Positions 1-8,168 of a DNA stretch of 64,000 bases are shown piece by piece. The stretch is from DASTBU01 sp035711845. Its GTDB lineage: Bacteria; Acidobacteriota; Vicinamibacteria; Vicinamibacterales; 2-12-FULL-66-21. The stretch is taken from the NCBI GenBank assembly GCA_035711845.1, contig DASTBU010000054.1, forward strand, positions 1 to 64,000, read 5' to 3'. Position 1 is the first letter of the stretch. Each line of letters starts with the position of its first letter. Below the pieces are notes generated by a model. It was not told the origin of the DNA. It saw only the letters and a list, made by a program, of their open reading frames with translations, and ran no database searches. The position numbers and the translations under genes were made by a program.

Positions 1-986
1 GGGCGCTCGTTCCCGCGGCCCGCCGGAGGATTCACGTGTTCATCGCCACCTCCGATCTGCACCTCGAGCGCAAGCTCCGGATGAGCCGCGAGGCCTGCCT
101 GAACGCGGCCGTGGCGGCGATCCATCATGCGCGCCGCTACACGAACGACGTGCAGTTCTCGGCCGAGGACGCGACGCGGAGCGACATGGATTTTCTCTGC
201 CGGGTGGTCGAGGAGGTGATCTCGGCCGGCTGCACCACCGTCAACCTGCCGGACACGGTCGGCTACTCGACGCCGGACGAGATCGGGACCTTCTTCCGCA
301 CGATCCTGGCGAGGGTGTCCAATGCGCGGCATGCCATCTTCAGCACGCACTGCCACGACGACCTCGGCCTGGCCGTCGCCAACACCCTGGCGGCGGTCTC
401 AGCGGGCGCCCGGCAGGTCGAGTGCACCATCAACGGGATCGGCGAGCGCGCCGGCAACGCGGCGCTCGAAGAGATCGTGATGGTGACCCGCGTGCGGCCG
501 GACCGGCTCGCGTTCGAAACCCGCGTCGATACCAGGCAGATTTACCCGTCGAGCCAGTTGCTGACGTCCTTGACGGGCGAAGGCGTGCAGTCCAACAAGG
601 CCATCGTCGGCCGCAACGCTTTCGCGCACGAGGCGGGGATTCATCAGGACGGGATGCTGAAAGACCGGCGGACCTACGAGATCATGAGGCCCGAGGAAGT
701 GGGTGTGACGCAGGCGACGCTGGTCCTGGGAAAGCACTCGGGCCGTCACGCCGTTCAGCGGCGCTGCGAGCAGGTCGGCCTCAGCCTCTCGGAGCGTCAC
801 GAGCTGGACGCCGTGTACCGCGCAGTGATCGCCCACGCGGACCGCGAGAAGGTCGTCACCGATGCCGACCTCGTGGCCATCGTCGCGCGCGTGCGCGGCA
901 CCGAATCGAAATCGGTCTTCGTGATGCCGTCCATGCCGGACTTCGCATCAACGCCGGCCGAAACGGGATATGGGCACGGCGTGTAG
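1..986 (+). CDS. leuA: 2-isopropylmalate synthase, 5' end outside window
   Basis: Condenses acetyl-CoA with 2-oxoisovalerate in the first step of leucine synthesis. The reading frame is already open at base 3, so the gene starts upstream of the window; the GTG at 36 is internal. Visible family motifs are HVFIATSDLH, the NLPDTVGY strand of the HMGL-like TIM barrel, the metal-site motif STHCHDDLGLA, the GIGERAGNA loop, and HEAGIHQDG followed by GKHSGRHA of the linker subdomains. The protein ends soon after TDADLVAIV and lacks the roughly 110-residue C-terminal LeuA dimer/leucine-binding domain of typical LeuA. It may therefore be a feedback-insensitive form or a related acyl-transfer enzyme. 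Converges on glmS. Confidence 0.88.
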   Translation, partial: ALVPAARRRIHVFIATSDLHLERKLRMSREACLNAAVAAIHHARRYTNDVQFSAEDATRSDMDFLCRVVEEVISAGCTTVNLPDTVGYSTPDEIGTFFRTILARVSNARHAIFSTHCHDDLGLAVANTLAAVSAGARQVECTINGIGERAGNAALEEIVMVTRVRPDRLAFETRVDTRQIYPSSQLLTSLTGEGVQSNKAIVGRNAFAHEAGIHQDGMLKDRRTYEIMRPEEVGVTQATLVLGKHSGRHAVQRRCEQVGLSLSERHELDAVYRAVIAHADREKVVTDADLVAIVARVRGTESKSVFVMPSMPDFASTPAETGYGHGV

Positions 987-1005
987 CGTGCGGAAGGCCG
1001 CTCGC

Positions 1006-1090
1006 CGCACATCGCACGTCGCACGTCGGCACGCGCACGCCGCACGTCGCACGTGACAAGTCGCACGTCGCACACAGCACGTCGCACGTG
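1006..1090. repeat. Degenerate GCACGTC-type short repeat between leuA and glmS
   Basis: Copies of CGCACGTCGCACGT-like units with a period of about 7-8 bases, interrupted by variants such as GCACGCGCACGCC and GACAAGTCGCAC. They fill most of the 111-base convergent gap. The same unit in reverse complement fills 9150-9262. I see no ordinary hairpin terminator here. Confidence 0.8.
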
Positions 1091-1097
1091 GTACCGG

Positions 1098-2942
1098 CTA
1101 CTCCACCGTCACGCTCTTCGCAAGATTCCTCGGCTGATCGACGTCGCAGCCGCGCCGCACGGCGATGTGATACGCGAGCAGCTGCAGCGGCACGACCATC
1201 AGCACGGGCGTCAGCAGCGGATGTGAGTTCGGGACGGTGATCAGGAAATCCTGATCGGGGTCCATCAGATCCTGAATCCCGTCCTGTCCGTCCGTCGTCA
1301 GCGCGATCACCGACCCGCCGCGCGCCTTCGCCTCCTGCACGTTGCCGATCATCTTCTCGAACACATGATCGTGCGGCGCGATCGTCACGACCGGCAGCTG
1401 CTCGTCGATGAGCGCGATGGGTCCGTGCTTCATTTCGCCTGCAGGATATCCCTCGGCATGGATGTAGGAGATCTCCTTCAGCTTCAGGGCGCCCTCGAGC
1501 GCGATCGGATAGTTGATGCCGCGCCCGAGATACAGGAAGTCGCTGCGCTGGTAGAACCGCCTGGCAATCTCCTCGGTCAACGGCTCGCACTTGAGCACTT
1601 GCTCGAGCTGCAGCGGGAGCTGCGTCAGCGCCTCGAGGTGCGGCCGCGCCTCGTCTGGCCACAGCGTGCCGCGGACCTGCCCGAGGTAGATCGCCAGCAG
1701 CTGCAGCGCCACGAGTTGTGACGTGAACGCCTTGGTGGACGCCACGCCGATCTCGGGGCCGGCGTGCGTATAGACCGTGCCCTCCGTTTCGCGTGTGGCC
1801 ATGCTGCCCACCACGTTGCAGATGGCGATGCTGCGGGCGCCCTTCTTCCGGGCTTCGCGAAGGGCGGCGAGCGTGTCGGCTGTCTCTCCCGACTGCGTGA
1901 TCACGATCGCCAGCGTGTTCTTCGAGACGATCGGATCGCGGTAGCGGTACTCGGATCCGTAGTCCACGTCGACCGGGATCCGCGCAACCGATTCGATCAG
2001 AAACTTGCCCACGAGGGCCGAGTGCCACGACGTTCCGCACGCCAGAATGACCACCCGCTCGATCTCCTTGAGCGCCTGGTCGGGAATCTCGATCTCCTGC
2101 AGGAATACCTTGCCCGTCTCCACGGAGGCTCGACCCAGCACCGTCTCCTTCACCGCCCAGGGCTGCTCGAAGATCTCCTTGAGCATGAAGTGCTTGTACC
2201 CGGCCTTTTCCGCCATGACCGGATCCCATGAGACCCGCGTGCTCTTCTTCGAGACGGCCCGACCGAAGTAATCGGTGAACTCCACCCCCTGCGCCGTCAC
2301 CACCGCCATCTCTTCGTCGCCGAGAAAGACCACGTCCCGGGTGTGGCTCAGCACCGCGGGGATGTCCGAGGCCACGAAGAACTCGCCGTCGCCGAGCCCG
2401 ACAACGATCGGCGGCCCGTTGCGAACCGTCACGATCTTGTCCGGATCGTCGGCCGAGATCAGCACGAGGGCAAACAGCCCGCGCATGTAGAGCAGCGCCC
2501 GACGGACCGCGTTCTCGAGCCCGTCGTCTTTCATCTCGCGTTCGACGAGGTGTGCCACGATCTCGGTGTCGGTCTCGGTGACGAAGCGATGCCCTTCTTT
2601 CTGGAGCTGCCGCTTCAGGTCGAGGTAGTTCTCGATGATCCCGTTGTGGACGACAACGATTCGCCCGGTGCAATCGCGGTGCGGATGCGCGTTCTCCTCG
2701 GTGGGCCGGCCGTGCGTCGCCCAGCGCGTGTGCCCGATGCCGTATTCGCCCTCGAGCGGCTGCCCCGCGATGACCTCCTCGAGGCGCGAGAGCTTGCCGG
2801 CGCTCCGGCGAAGCTCGATGGTCCCGTCGCGCACGACGGCCACGCCCGCCGAATCGTACCCGCGATACTCCAGGCGCCGCAGCCCGTCGATGAGGATGGG
2901 AAGCACTTGCCGGGTGCCGATGTAGCCGATGATTCCGCACAT
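1098..2942 (-). CDS. glmS: Glutamine--fructose-6-phosphate aminotransferase
   Basis: Makes glucosamine-6-phosphate from fructose-6-phosphate and glutamine in the cytoplasm, the entry step of UDP-GlcNAc synthesis. The 614-residue length is normal. The N-terminus MCGIIGYIG supplies the catalytic Cys2 of the class II glutamine amidotransferase domain (about residues 2-220). Two SIS sugar-isomerase domains follow (about 285-420 and 460-595), with ILACGTSWHS in the first. The C-terminus DQPRNLAKSVTVE is the family signature. It lies 51 bases downstream of glmU on the same strand, so two enzymes of one pathway are probably co-transcribed. I see no glmS ribozyme upstream. Confidence 0.97.
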   Translation of the reverse strand: MCGIIGYIGTRQVLPILIDGLRRLEYRGYDSAGVAVVRDGTIELRRSAGKLSRLEEVIAGQPLEGEYGIGHTRWATHGRPTEENAHPHRDCTGRIVVVHNGIIENYLDLKRQLQKEGHRFVTETDTEIVAHLVEREMKDDGLENAVRRALLYMRGLFALVLISADDPDKIVTVRNGPPIVVGLGDGEFFVASDIPAVLSHTRDVVFLGDEEMAVVTAQGVEFTDYFGRAVSKKSTRVSWDPVMAEKAGYKHFMLKEIFEQPWAVKETVLGRASVETGKVFLQEIEIPDQALKEIERVVILACGTSWHSALVGKFLIESVARIPVDVDYGSEYRYRDPIVSKNTLAIVITQSGETADTLAALREARKKGARSIAICNVVGSMATRETEGTVYTHAGPEIGVASTKAFTSQLVALQLLAIYLGQVRGTLWPDEARPHLEALTQLPLQLEQVLKCEPLTEEIARRFYQRSDFLYLGRGINYPIALEGALKLKEISYIHAEGYPAGEMKHGPIALIDEQLPVVTIAPHDHVFEKMIGNVQEAKARGGSVIALTTDGQDGIQDLMDPDQDFLITVPNSHPLLTPVLMVVPLQLLAYHIAVRRGCDVDQPRNLAKSVTVE

Positions 2943-2993
2943 AAAATGGAGTTCCAGTAATCGCCGATTGCCGATCGAGGAGCCGCCGCGCCC

Positions 2994-4370
2994 TCAGGCT
3001 TTCTTCTTCTTCCCGACCCATCCCTCCTTGTTGACCTGCCTGCCCCGTCCGATGGCAAGAGCGTCGGCAGGGACGTCCTCGGTGATTGACGATCCGGCGG
3101 CTACGTAGGCGCCGCGGCCGATCCGGACCGGCGCGATCAGCTGGGAATCGCTGCCGATGAACACGCCGTCCTCGATCACCGTCTGGTGCTTCGAGACGCC
3201 GTCGTAGTTGCAGGTGATCGTTCCCGCGCCGACGTTCACCTTCTCGCCGATCGTGGCGTCTCCGAGGTAGGCGAGATGGTTGGCCTTCGAACCGGCGCCC
3301 ACCACAGTCTTCTTCAACTCGACGAAGTTACCGATGTGGGCGCCCGGACCCACGTCCGACAACGGCCGGAGATGCGCAAACGGCCCGACCCTCGCCCCGT
3401 CGCGGATGCGGGACTCGATGATCACGCAGAAATTGCTGATCGTGACGGCGGTCCCCACCGCGGAGTCCACGATGCGGACGCCGGAGTGAATGACGCAGCG
3501 CTCGCCGATGCTCGTGCGGCCCTCGAGCTGCACACCGGGATGGACGATGGTGTCGGGGCCGATCGTGACGTCGGGGTCGATCCAGGTCGTTGCCGGATCG
3601 ACAATCGTGACGCCCGCGTCCATCAGCGCCTGGTTCTTGCCGCTCCTGAGGATCGCTGCCACTTCCGCCAGCTCCTTTCGGCTGTTCACGCCGGTAATCT
3701 CCCGGACATCGTCAACGCGGCGGGTCTCGACGACGAGACCGTGCGCCCTGTAGATCTTCACGAGGTCGGGCAGGTAATACTCGCCCTGTGCGTTCTCGGT
3801 GCCGAGCTCCCGCAACGAGTCGAACAGCGGCGAGAGGTCGAATGCGTAGATGCCCGTGTTGATCTCGCCGATCTCCTTTTCGGCCGGAGACGCATCGCGA
3901 TGCTCGACAATCGAGGAAATCCTGCCATCCTCCCGGACGATCCGTCCATATCCCGAGGGGTCCGGGACAACTGCCGTGAGCACCGTCGCGGCCGCGCGTT
4001 GCGCCTCGTGGTGGGCCACAAGGCCCCGGAGCGTCTCCGGCCGCAGCAGCGGCACATCCCCCGAAAGCAGCACGAGCGTACCGGCACGACCGCGAAGTGC
4101 CGACTCCGCCTGGAGCAGGGCATGTCCGGTGCCGAGTTGCGGCGCCTGGAGTGCAAACAGCAGGCCCGGCCGTTTCGTGAATCGCTGCTCGACGAGCTCC
4201 GATCCGTGCCCGATGACGACGACCGTCGAGGCCGGGTTCAGGGTCGCGGCCGTTCGCAGCACGTGGTCAAGAAGCGGGAGGCCGGACACTTCGTGGAGAA
4301 CCTTCGGGATCCGCGACTTCATTCGCGTCCCTTTCCCCGCCGCCAGGATCACGAGGTGACACTCGAGCAT
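2994..4370 (-). CDS. glmU: Bifunctional GlmU: GlcN-1-P acetyltransferase / GlcNAc-1-P uridylyltransferase
   Basis: Performs the last two steps to UDP-GlcNAc, the precursor of peptidoglycan and other envelope glycans. The start at 4370 gives MLECHLVILAAGKGTRM with the nucleotidyltransferase loop at residues 9-17 and a normal 458-residue length; the frame is open further upstream, but that stretch overlaps the neighbouring TPR gene and is not GlmU-like. The pyrophosphorylase domain covers about 1-230. The left-handed beta-helix acetyltransferase domain (about 250-450) shows hexapeptide repeats and the conserved AHLRP and NYDG segments. The C-terminal tail is lysine-rich. Confidence 0.96.
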   Translation of the reverse strand: MLECHLVILAAGKGTRMKSRIPKVLHEVSGLPLLDHVLRTAATLNPASTVVVIGHGSELVEQRFTKRPGLLFALQAPQLGTGHALLQAESALRGRAGTLVLLSGDVPLLRPETLRGLVAHHEAQRAAATVLTAVVPDPSGYGRIVREDGRISSIVEHRDASPAEKEIGEINTGIYAFDLSPLFDSLRELGTENAQGEYYLPDLVKIYRAHGLVVETRRVDDVREITGVNSRKELAEVAAILRSGKNQALMDAGVTIVDPATTWIDPDVTIGPDTIVHPGVQLEGRTSIGERCVIHSGVRIVDSAVGTAVTISNFCVIIESRIRDGARVGPFAHLRPLSDVGPGAHIGNFVELKKTVVGAGSKANHLAYLGDATIGEKVNVGAGTITCNYDGVSKHQTVIEDGVFIGSDSQLIAPVRIGRGAYVAAGSSITEDVPADALAIGRGRQVNKEGWVGKKKKA

Positions 4371-4419
4371 GCCCAACCAGTGTAGCGCCACGCGGGCGGT
4401 GCCACGCTGAAACCTGCGG

Positions 4420-5112
4420 CTAGCGTCGGACTTTAGGGCGTTTGCGCAGGGCAGGAGCGGAGGATTCCAGCAGCTGACGGCCCGCTTCTGTCTGGCGAAG
4501 GACCGCGAGGTCTGGGTCCTGTTTGGCGAGTGACCTATTTTCTGGGTTAAGGGAGATGGCCTGGCGCAGAAATGGAAGCGCCTCCCCATAGGAGCCGCGG
4601 TCGGATAGGGCTACTGCCATAATATAGTGACCGTGGTCGTTGTCTGGATCGATAGCGAGCGCTGCCCGGAGCTGCTGCATTGCTCCCTCGGCATCACCAG
4701 CATTCAGGGCCACGGTGGCGGCGTAGATGCGCTCACCCGGCGTACCTGGAACGGTCGCGCGATTGGCGGTTTCACGCTCGCAGACCCGCAGATAGAGGGT
4801 GGCTCGCTCGACGAGCTCGCGTTCCTCCGGAAAGCGGTGGATGACGGTCCGGAAATGCCCGGCCGCGACGTCGAAGTCGCGTCGCTGGAGCGCGCGCACC
4901 CCCGTTTCGTAGGATGCAATCGCTTCGTAATAGGCGGGCTTCTTGATGGGAGCCGGCGGCGCCGAGACAACCACCCTGGTGCGCGCCTGGACGGCCGAGG
5001 GTGAACCCCCAATAGTCCCGGATGTGCGGCGACGCCCTACTCGGGGGCGGCCCGCGTTTTTCGACCGGGAGGTTTTCGACCGGGACCCAATCACCCGGTG
5101 CTGCTTTGCCAT
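4420..5112 (-). CDS. TPR-containing protein with basic N-terminal tail
   Basis: About 230 residues from MAKQHRV; an alternative ATG ten codons upstream is possible. The first 60 residues are rich in Arg, Lys and Ser and look disordered. After it come helical segments of tetratricopeptide type: YETGVRALQRRDFDVAAGHF, a second repeat from IYAATVALNAGDAEGA and a third with GHYIMAVALSDRGSYGEAL. No catalytic motif is visible. TPR proteins of this kind act as scaffolds; no partner can be named. It sits upstream of glmU on the same strand, about 50 bases away, so they may share a transcript. Confidence 0.7.
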   Translation of the reverse strand: MAKQHRVIGSRSKTSRSKNAGRPRVGRRRTSGTIGGSPSAVQARTRVVVSAPPAPIKKPAYYEAIASYETGVRALQRRDFDVAAGHFRTVIHRFPEERELVERATLYLRVCERETANRATVPGTPGERIYAATVALNAGDAEGAMQQLRAALAIDPDNDHGHYIMAVALSDRGSYGEALPFLRQAISLNPENRSLAKQDPDLAVLRQTEAGRQLLESSAPALRKRPKVRR

Positions 5113-5208
5113 GAGTGCGTCTCTGCCTCGTAGGGCGGCCACAGACAGTAACAGAGGGCGTTCGGGCAGGTCAAGGGGCCAACCGAACGGTCGTTGTCCC
5201 CACGCATT

Positions 5209-6057
5209 CTATCGTTTGACCGAAATCTTGGCCTGCTCGAGCCTCTCGTAGATGTCCCTGGTAGTCCTTCCGTACTTCACTGCCAGGGCCCGAACAGCCG
5301 CTCGCCTCCCGGATGGCAATAATTCTATCATTTCACCAAATTCGTGCAGTAGCGCCGTATCCTCAGGCATTTCAACCAGCTTGGCCTCCCGATCAGCTAG
5401 CTGCACAACGATGGTGTACTCGCCTCTCGGGTCACCCAGTTCGACCAGGTGTGTAGAAATAGGACGAACGACCAATTCTTCGTGGACCTTGGTCAGTTCA
5501 CGGCCCACGGCCGCATCCCGGTCCCCCACCTTGCCGACCAGCTCCTCGAGGGTGTCGCGAATCCGGTGGGGCGCCTCGTAAAACACGAGGACGCCCGTCA
5601 AGCCGGCGGCCTCGTCGAACCAGGCGGCCCGCTGCCTGCCACGGGCCGGTGGGAACCCGGCAAAATGGACCAGCGTTGTCTCGAAACCGGCCGCCGAGAG
5701 CGCCGCCATGAGGGCACTCGCACCGGGAACGGGCTCGACCCGGATCCCGGCCGCATGCGCGCGCGCCACCAGACGCGATCCCGGATCGGACACGAGCGGC
5801 GTGCCCGCATCTGACACCAGCGCAATGGATTCGCCGGTCAGCAGCCGCCGCACGAGCTCGTCCGCTTTCCGGTGCTCATTGTGCTCGTGGAGGCTCGTCG
5901 TCGGGGTCGAAATCGAGTAGTGTTGGAGGAGCCGACCCGTGCGACGCGTGTCCTCTGCTGCGATCAGCGGGACCTCGCGGAGCACGCGAAGGGCGCGCAG
6001 CGTGATGTCCTCCAGGTTGCCAATGGGAGTTGCGACCACGTAGAGGATGCCGGCCAA
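5209..6057 (-). CDS. rsmI: 16S rRNA (cytidine1402-2'-O)-methyltransferase RsmI
   Basis: Uses SAM to methylate the ribose of C1402 in the decoding centre of 16S rRNA. The 282-residue length is typical. The N-terminus has the tetrapyrrole-methylase-fold signature VATPIGNLEDITLRAL, followed by AAEDTRRTGRLL and SDAGTPLVSDPG, all RsmI hallmarks. The C-terminal part carries the usual helical tail ending KYGRTTRDIYERLEQAK. It is divergent from the DUF885 gene, with a 26-base gap between the starts, so the two promoters must overlap the 5' ends. Confidence 0.95.
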   Translation of the reverse strand: MAGILYVVATPIGNLEDITLRALRVLREVPLIAAEDTRRTGRLLQHYSISTPTTSLHEHNEHRKADELVRRLLTGESIALVSDAGTPLVSDPGSRLVARAHAAGIRVEPVPGASALMAALSAAGFETTLVHFAGFPPARGRQRAAWFDEAAGLTGVLVFYEAPHRIRDTLEELVGKVGDRDAAVGRELTKVHEELVVRPISTHLVELGDPRGEYTIVVQLADREAKLVEMPEDTALLHEFGEMIELLPSGRRAAVRALAVKYGRTTRDIYERLEQAKISVKR

Positions 6058-6083
6058 TCCACCCCCGGCGCGAATTGTACCAA

Positions 6084-7742
6084 ATGTATTCAGCCGAACC
6101 CCTTCCGCATTTTGTCGACGAGTACCTGGCCTACCTCCACGAGCTCCATCCCACGATGGCGACCTTCGACGGGGTCCACGCGCACGACGACCTGTTGGAG
6201 GACTTCGGCCGCCAGGCGATCGATGCGCAGGTGCGGGAGCTCGGCGGTTTCGCTCGTCGACTCGCCTCCGTCGATCCGCAGCGCCTGACCGAGGTCGAAC
6301 GCCTGGAGCGTCCGGCCCTCGAGGCCAGCATCCGTGCCCGTCTCTTCGAGCTGGAAAGCGTGCGGACGTGGGAACGGAGCCTGCAGTCGTATTCCGAGGT
6401 CCTGGCGACCAGCCTGGCGGGCCAGGTGCTGTTCGAGTACTCGCCGCTCGCCGAGCGCGCCCGGCGAGTGCTCTCGAAGCTGCGGCAGGCGCCGCGGCTG
6501 ATGCAGTCGGCTCGCGACAACATCAAGGATCCCCCCGGCATTTTCGTGAAGCTGGGCCTCGAGAGCCTGCGAGGCACCCTGCGGTTCATCAACGACGACC
6601 TGCCGCGAGCGTTCGCGGATGTCGACGATCTGCACCTGCTCGGCGAGCTGGCGGACGCGGCCACGGAGGCCTCGACTGCCGTGTCGTCCTGTATCGAGTA
6701 CTTCGAGCGGGACGTCGCGCCGCGCGCGCGTGGCTCGTTCCGGCTGGGGCGGGACAAGTTCACGCAGAAGTTCGAGCTCGAAGAGGGGTTCACGACGAGC
6801 GCCGATCGACTGCTCGACATCGCGATGCGGGAGTTGACCGCCACGCAGGAGGAGTTCCGCCGCGCGGCCTCGCGTTTGAACGGAGGCGATCCGCTCGGCG
6901 CGTGGCGGACGACGAAGGCCGAGCATCCGCCGGCCGGCAAGCTGGTATCCGTTGCGCGAGAGCAGATCGTCGAGCTCGAGGCGTTCCTCACGCGTCAGGG
7001 CCTGATCACGATTCCGGAAGGCGCTCCCGTGGCGGTCGCGCCGACGCCCCGGTTCTACCGGTGGACCTCGGCGAGCATGTGGACGCCGGGGCCGTTCGAG
7101 GCCAGGCCGCTTCGAGCGTTTTATTACATCACCGATGTCGATCCATCGTGGTCCGCCGACCGTCAGGACGAGCACCTGCGTGATTTCAACTACGGGGCGC
7201 TCTGGGCCATCTCCATCCACGAGGTGTTTCCAGGCCACTTCCTGCACTACCAGCACCTTCGGCACCTCGATTCCAAGCTGCGCAAGTCGATCCTGTTCTC
7301 CTCGTCTGCGTTCGTGGAAGGCTGGGCGCACTACTGCGAGCAGATGATGGTGGAGGAGGGCTTCCGGCGCGCCGACGAGACCATTCGTCTCGGACAGCTG
7401 GCCGAGGCGCTCATCAGGCTGTGCCGCACGGTCGTCGGGATTCGGCTGCACTGCGAGGACCTGTCGGTCGAGCAGGCGGTGCGGTTCTTCCGCGACGAGG
7501 CCTTCCTGGAGGAGGCGAGCGCCAGGCGCGAGGCCGAGCGGGGCACGTTCGATCCGTCGTACATTCTGTATTCGGCCGGCAAGCTGATGGTGCTGAAGCT
7601 CCGGGCCGACTACAAGGCGAAGCTCGGGACGAAATATTCGCTCCGCAACTTCCATGACACCTTGCTGTCGAACGGCAGCGTTCCGCTCTGGCTGCACCGG
7701 GCGTTGATGCTGGGGGAACGGAGCGGGGAGACCATTGAGTGA
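6084..7742 (+). CDS. DUF885 family protein (putative zinc carboxypeptidase-like)
   Basis: A 552-residue protein when started at ATG 6084 (MYSAEPLPHF). The DUF885 signature HEVFPGH is at about residues 379-385 and is followed by FLHYQH and, about 30 residues on, by FVEGWAHYCEQMM, giving an HExxH-type zinc site plus a downstream Glu. Family members are thought to be metallopeptidases, but few have been characterised. I see no signal peptide, so a cytoplasmic location is likely. An open frame extends upstream to 6030, but that part overlaps rsmI. Confidence 0.88.
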   Translation: MYSAEPLPHFVDEYLAYLHELHPTMATFDGVHAHDDLLEDFGRQAIDAQVRELGGFARRLASVDPQRLTEVERLERPALEASIRARLFELESVRTWERSLQSYSEVLATSLAGQVLFEYSPLAERARRVLSKLRQAPRLMQSARDNIKDPPGIFVKLGLESLRGTLRFINDDLPRAFADVDDLHLLGELADAATEASTAVSSCIEYFERDVAPRARGSFRLGRDKFTQKFELEEGFTTSADRLLDIAMRELTATQEEFRRAASRLNGGDPLGAWRTTKAEHPPAGKLVSVAREQIVELEAFLTRQGLITIPEGAPVAVAPTPRFYRWTSASMWTPGPFEARPLRAFYYITDVDPSWSADRQDEHLRDFNYGALWAISIHEVFPGHFLHYQHLRHLDSKLRKSILFSSSAFVEGWAHYCEQMMVEEGFRRADETIRLGQLAEALIRLCRTVVGIRLHCEDLSVEQAVRFFRDEAFLEEASARREAERGTFDPSYILYSAGKLMVLKLRADYKAKLGTKYSLRNFHDTLLSNGSVPLWLHRALMLGERSGETIE

Positions 7743-7743
7743 G

Positions 7744-7784
7744 CGCGTGATCGCGCGATCGCGCGATCGAGCGATCGAGCGATG
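7744..7784. repeat. Degenerate GCGATCG short tandem repeat
   Basis: Immediately after the DUF885 stop codon, units of GCGCGATC and GAGCGATC follow each other about five times with a period of about 8 bases. The unit is self-complementary (CGATCG), so it could fold into short hairpins. It differs in sequence from the other intergenic repeats of the window. Confidence 0.75.
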
Positions 7785-7813
7785 CGGGACCGGGTGATCG
7801 GATAGCGACCAAC

Positions 7814-8098
7814 ATGCCACTGTACGAGTATCAGTGTGAGTCCTGCGCTCATCGATTCGAGCGCATTCAGAAGTTCAGCGATCCTCCTCTCGAGACGTGC
7901 CCCGTCTGCGGCGGGCCCGTACGGAAGCTCCTGTCGTCCCCTGCGATTCAGTTCAAGGGTTCGGGGTGGTACATCACGGATTACGCGCGCAAGTCGGGCA
8001 CGGATTCAACGGGTAGGAGCAGCGGGGACTCGGCCAAGCCGTCGACCGCGTCCGACACGAAAACCGAATCCAAATCGACGGACACGAAGTCCGAGTAG
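7814..8098 (+). CDS. FmdB-type zinc ribbon protein
   Basis: A 94-residue protein starting MPLYEYQC, the stereotyped FmdB/CxxC regulatory start. The four zinc-binding cysteines are in two CxxC pairs, at residues 8 and 11 and at 29 and 32. The conserved KLLSSPAIQFKGSGWYITDY block follows and ends in a Ser/Thr/Lys-rich low-complexity tail. Family members are small putative regulatory proteins of unknown target. It follows DUF885 on the same strand but is separated from it by a repeat, and it converges on galU. Confidence 0.88.
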   Translation: MPLYEYQCESCAHRFERIQKFSDPPLETCPVCGGPVRKLLSSPAIQFKGSGWYITDYARKSGTDSTGRSSGDSAKPSTASDTKTESKSTDTKSE

Positions 8099-8168
8099 GC
8101 CCCGGCTTCGCCTATGCTGACGCGGCAGTGGTCGGCCGTGGGTCACCATCCGTCCGCGATCGGTCGCC

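Noticed and set aside
1006..1090. CRISPR-like array
   Set aside because: Unit is only 7-8 bases and there are no spacers of even length.
856..3021. Long open frame of 721 codons on the minus strand across glmS
   Set aside because: It is a shadow of glmS in another frame, Arg-rich with no family likeness, as expected in high-GC DNA.
3186..4385. 399-codon plus-strand frame
   Set aside because: Antisense shadow of glmU; composition is Arg, Asp and His heavy with no motifs.
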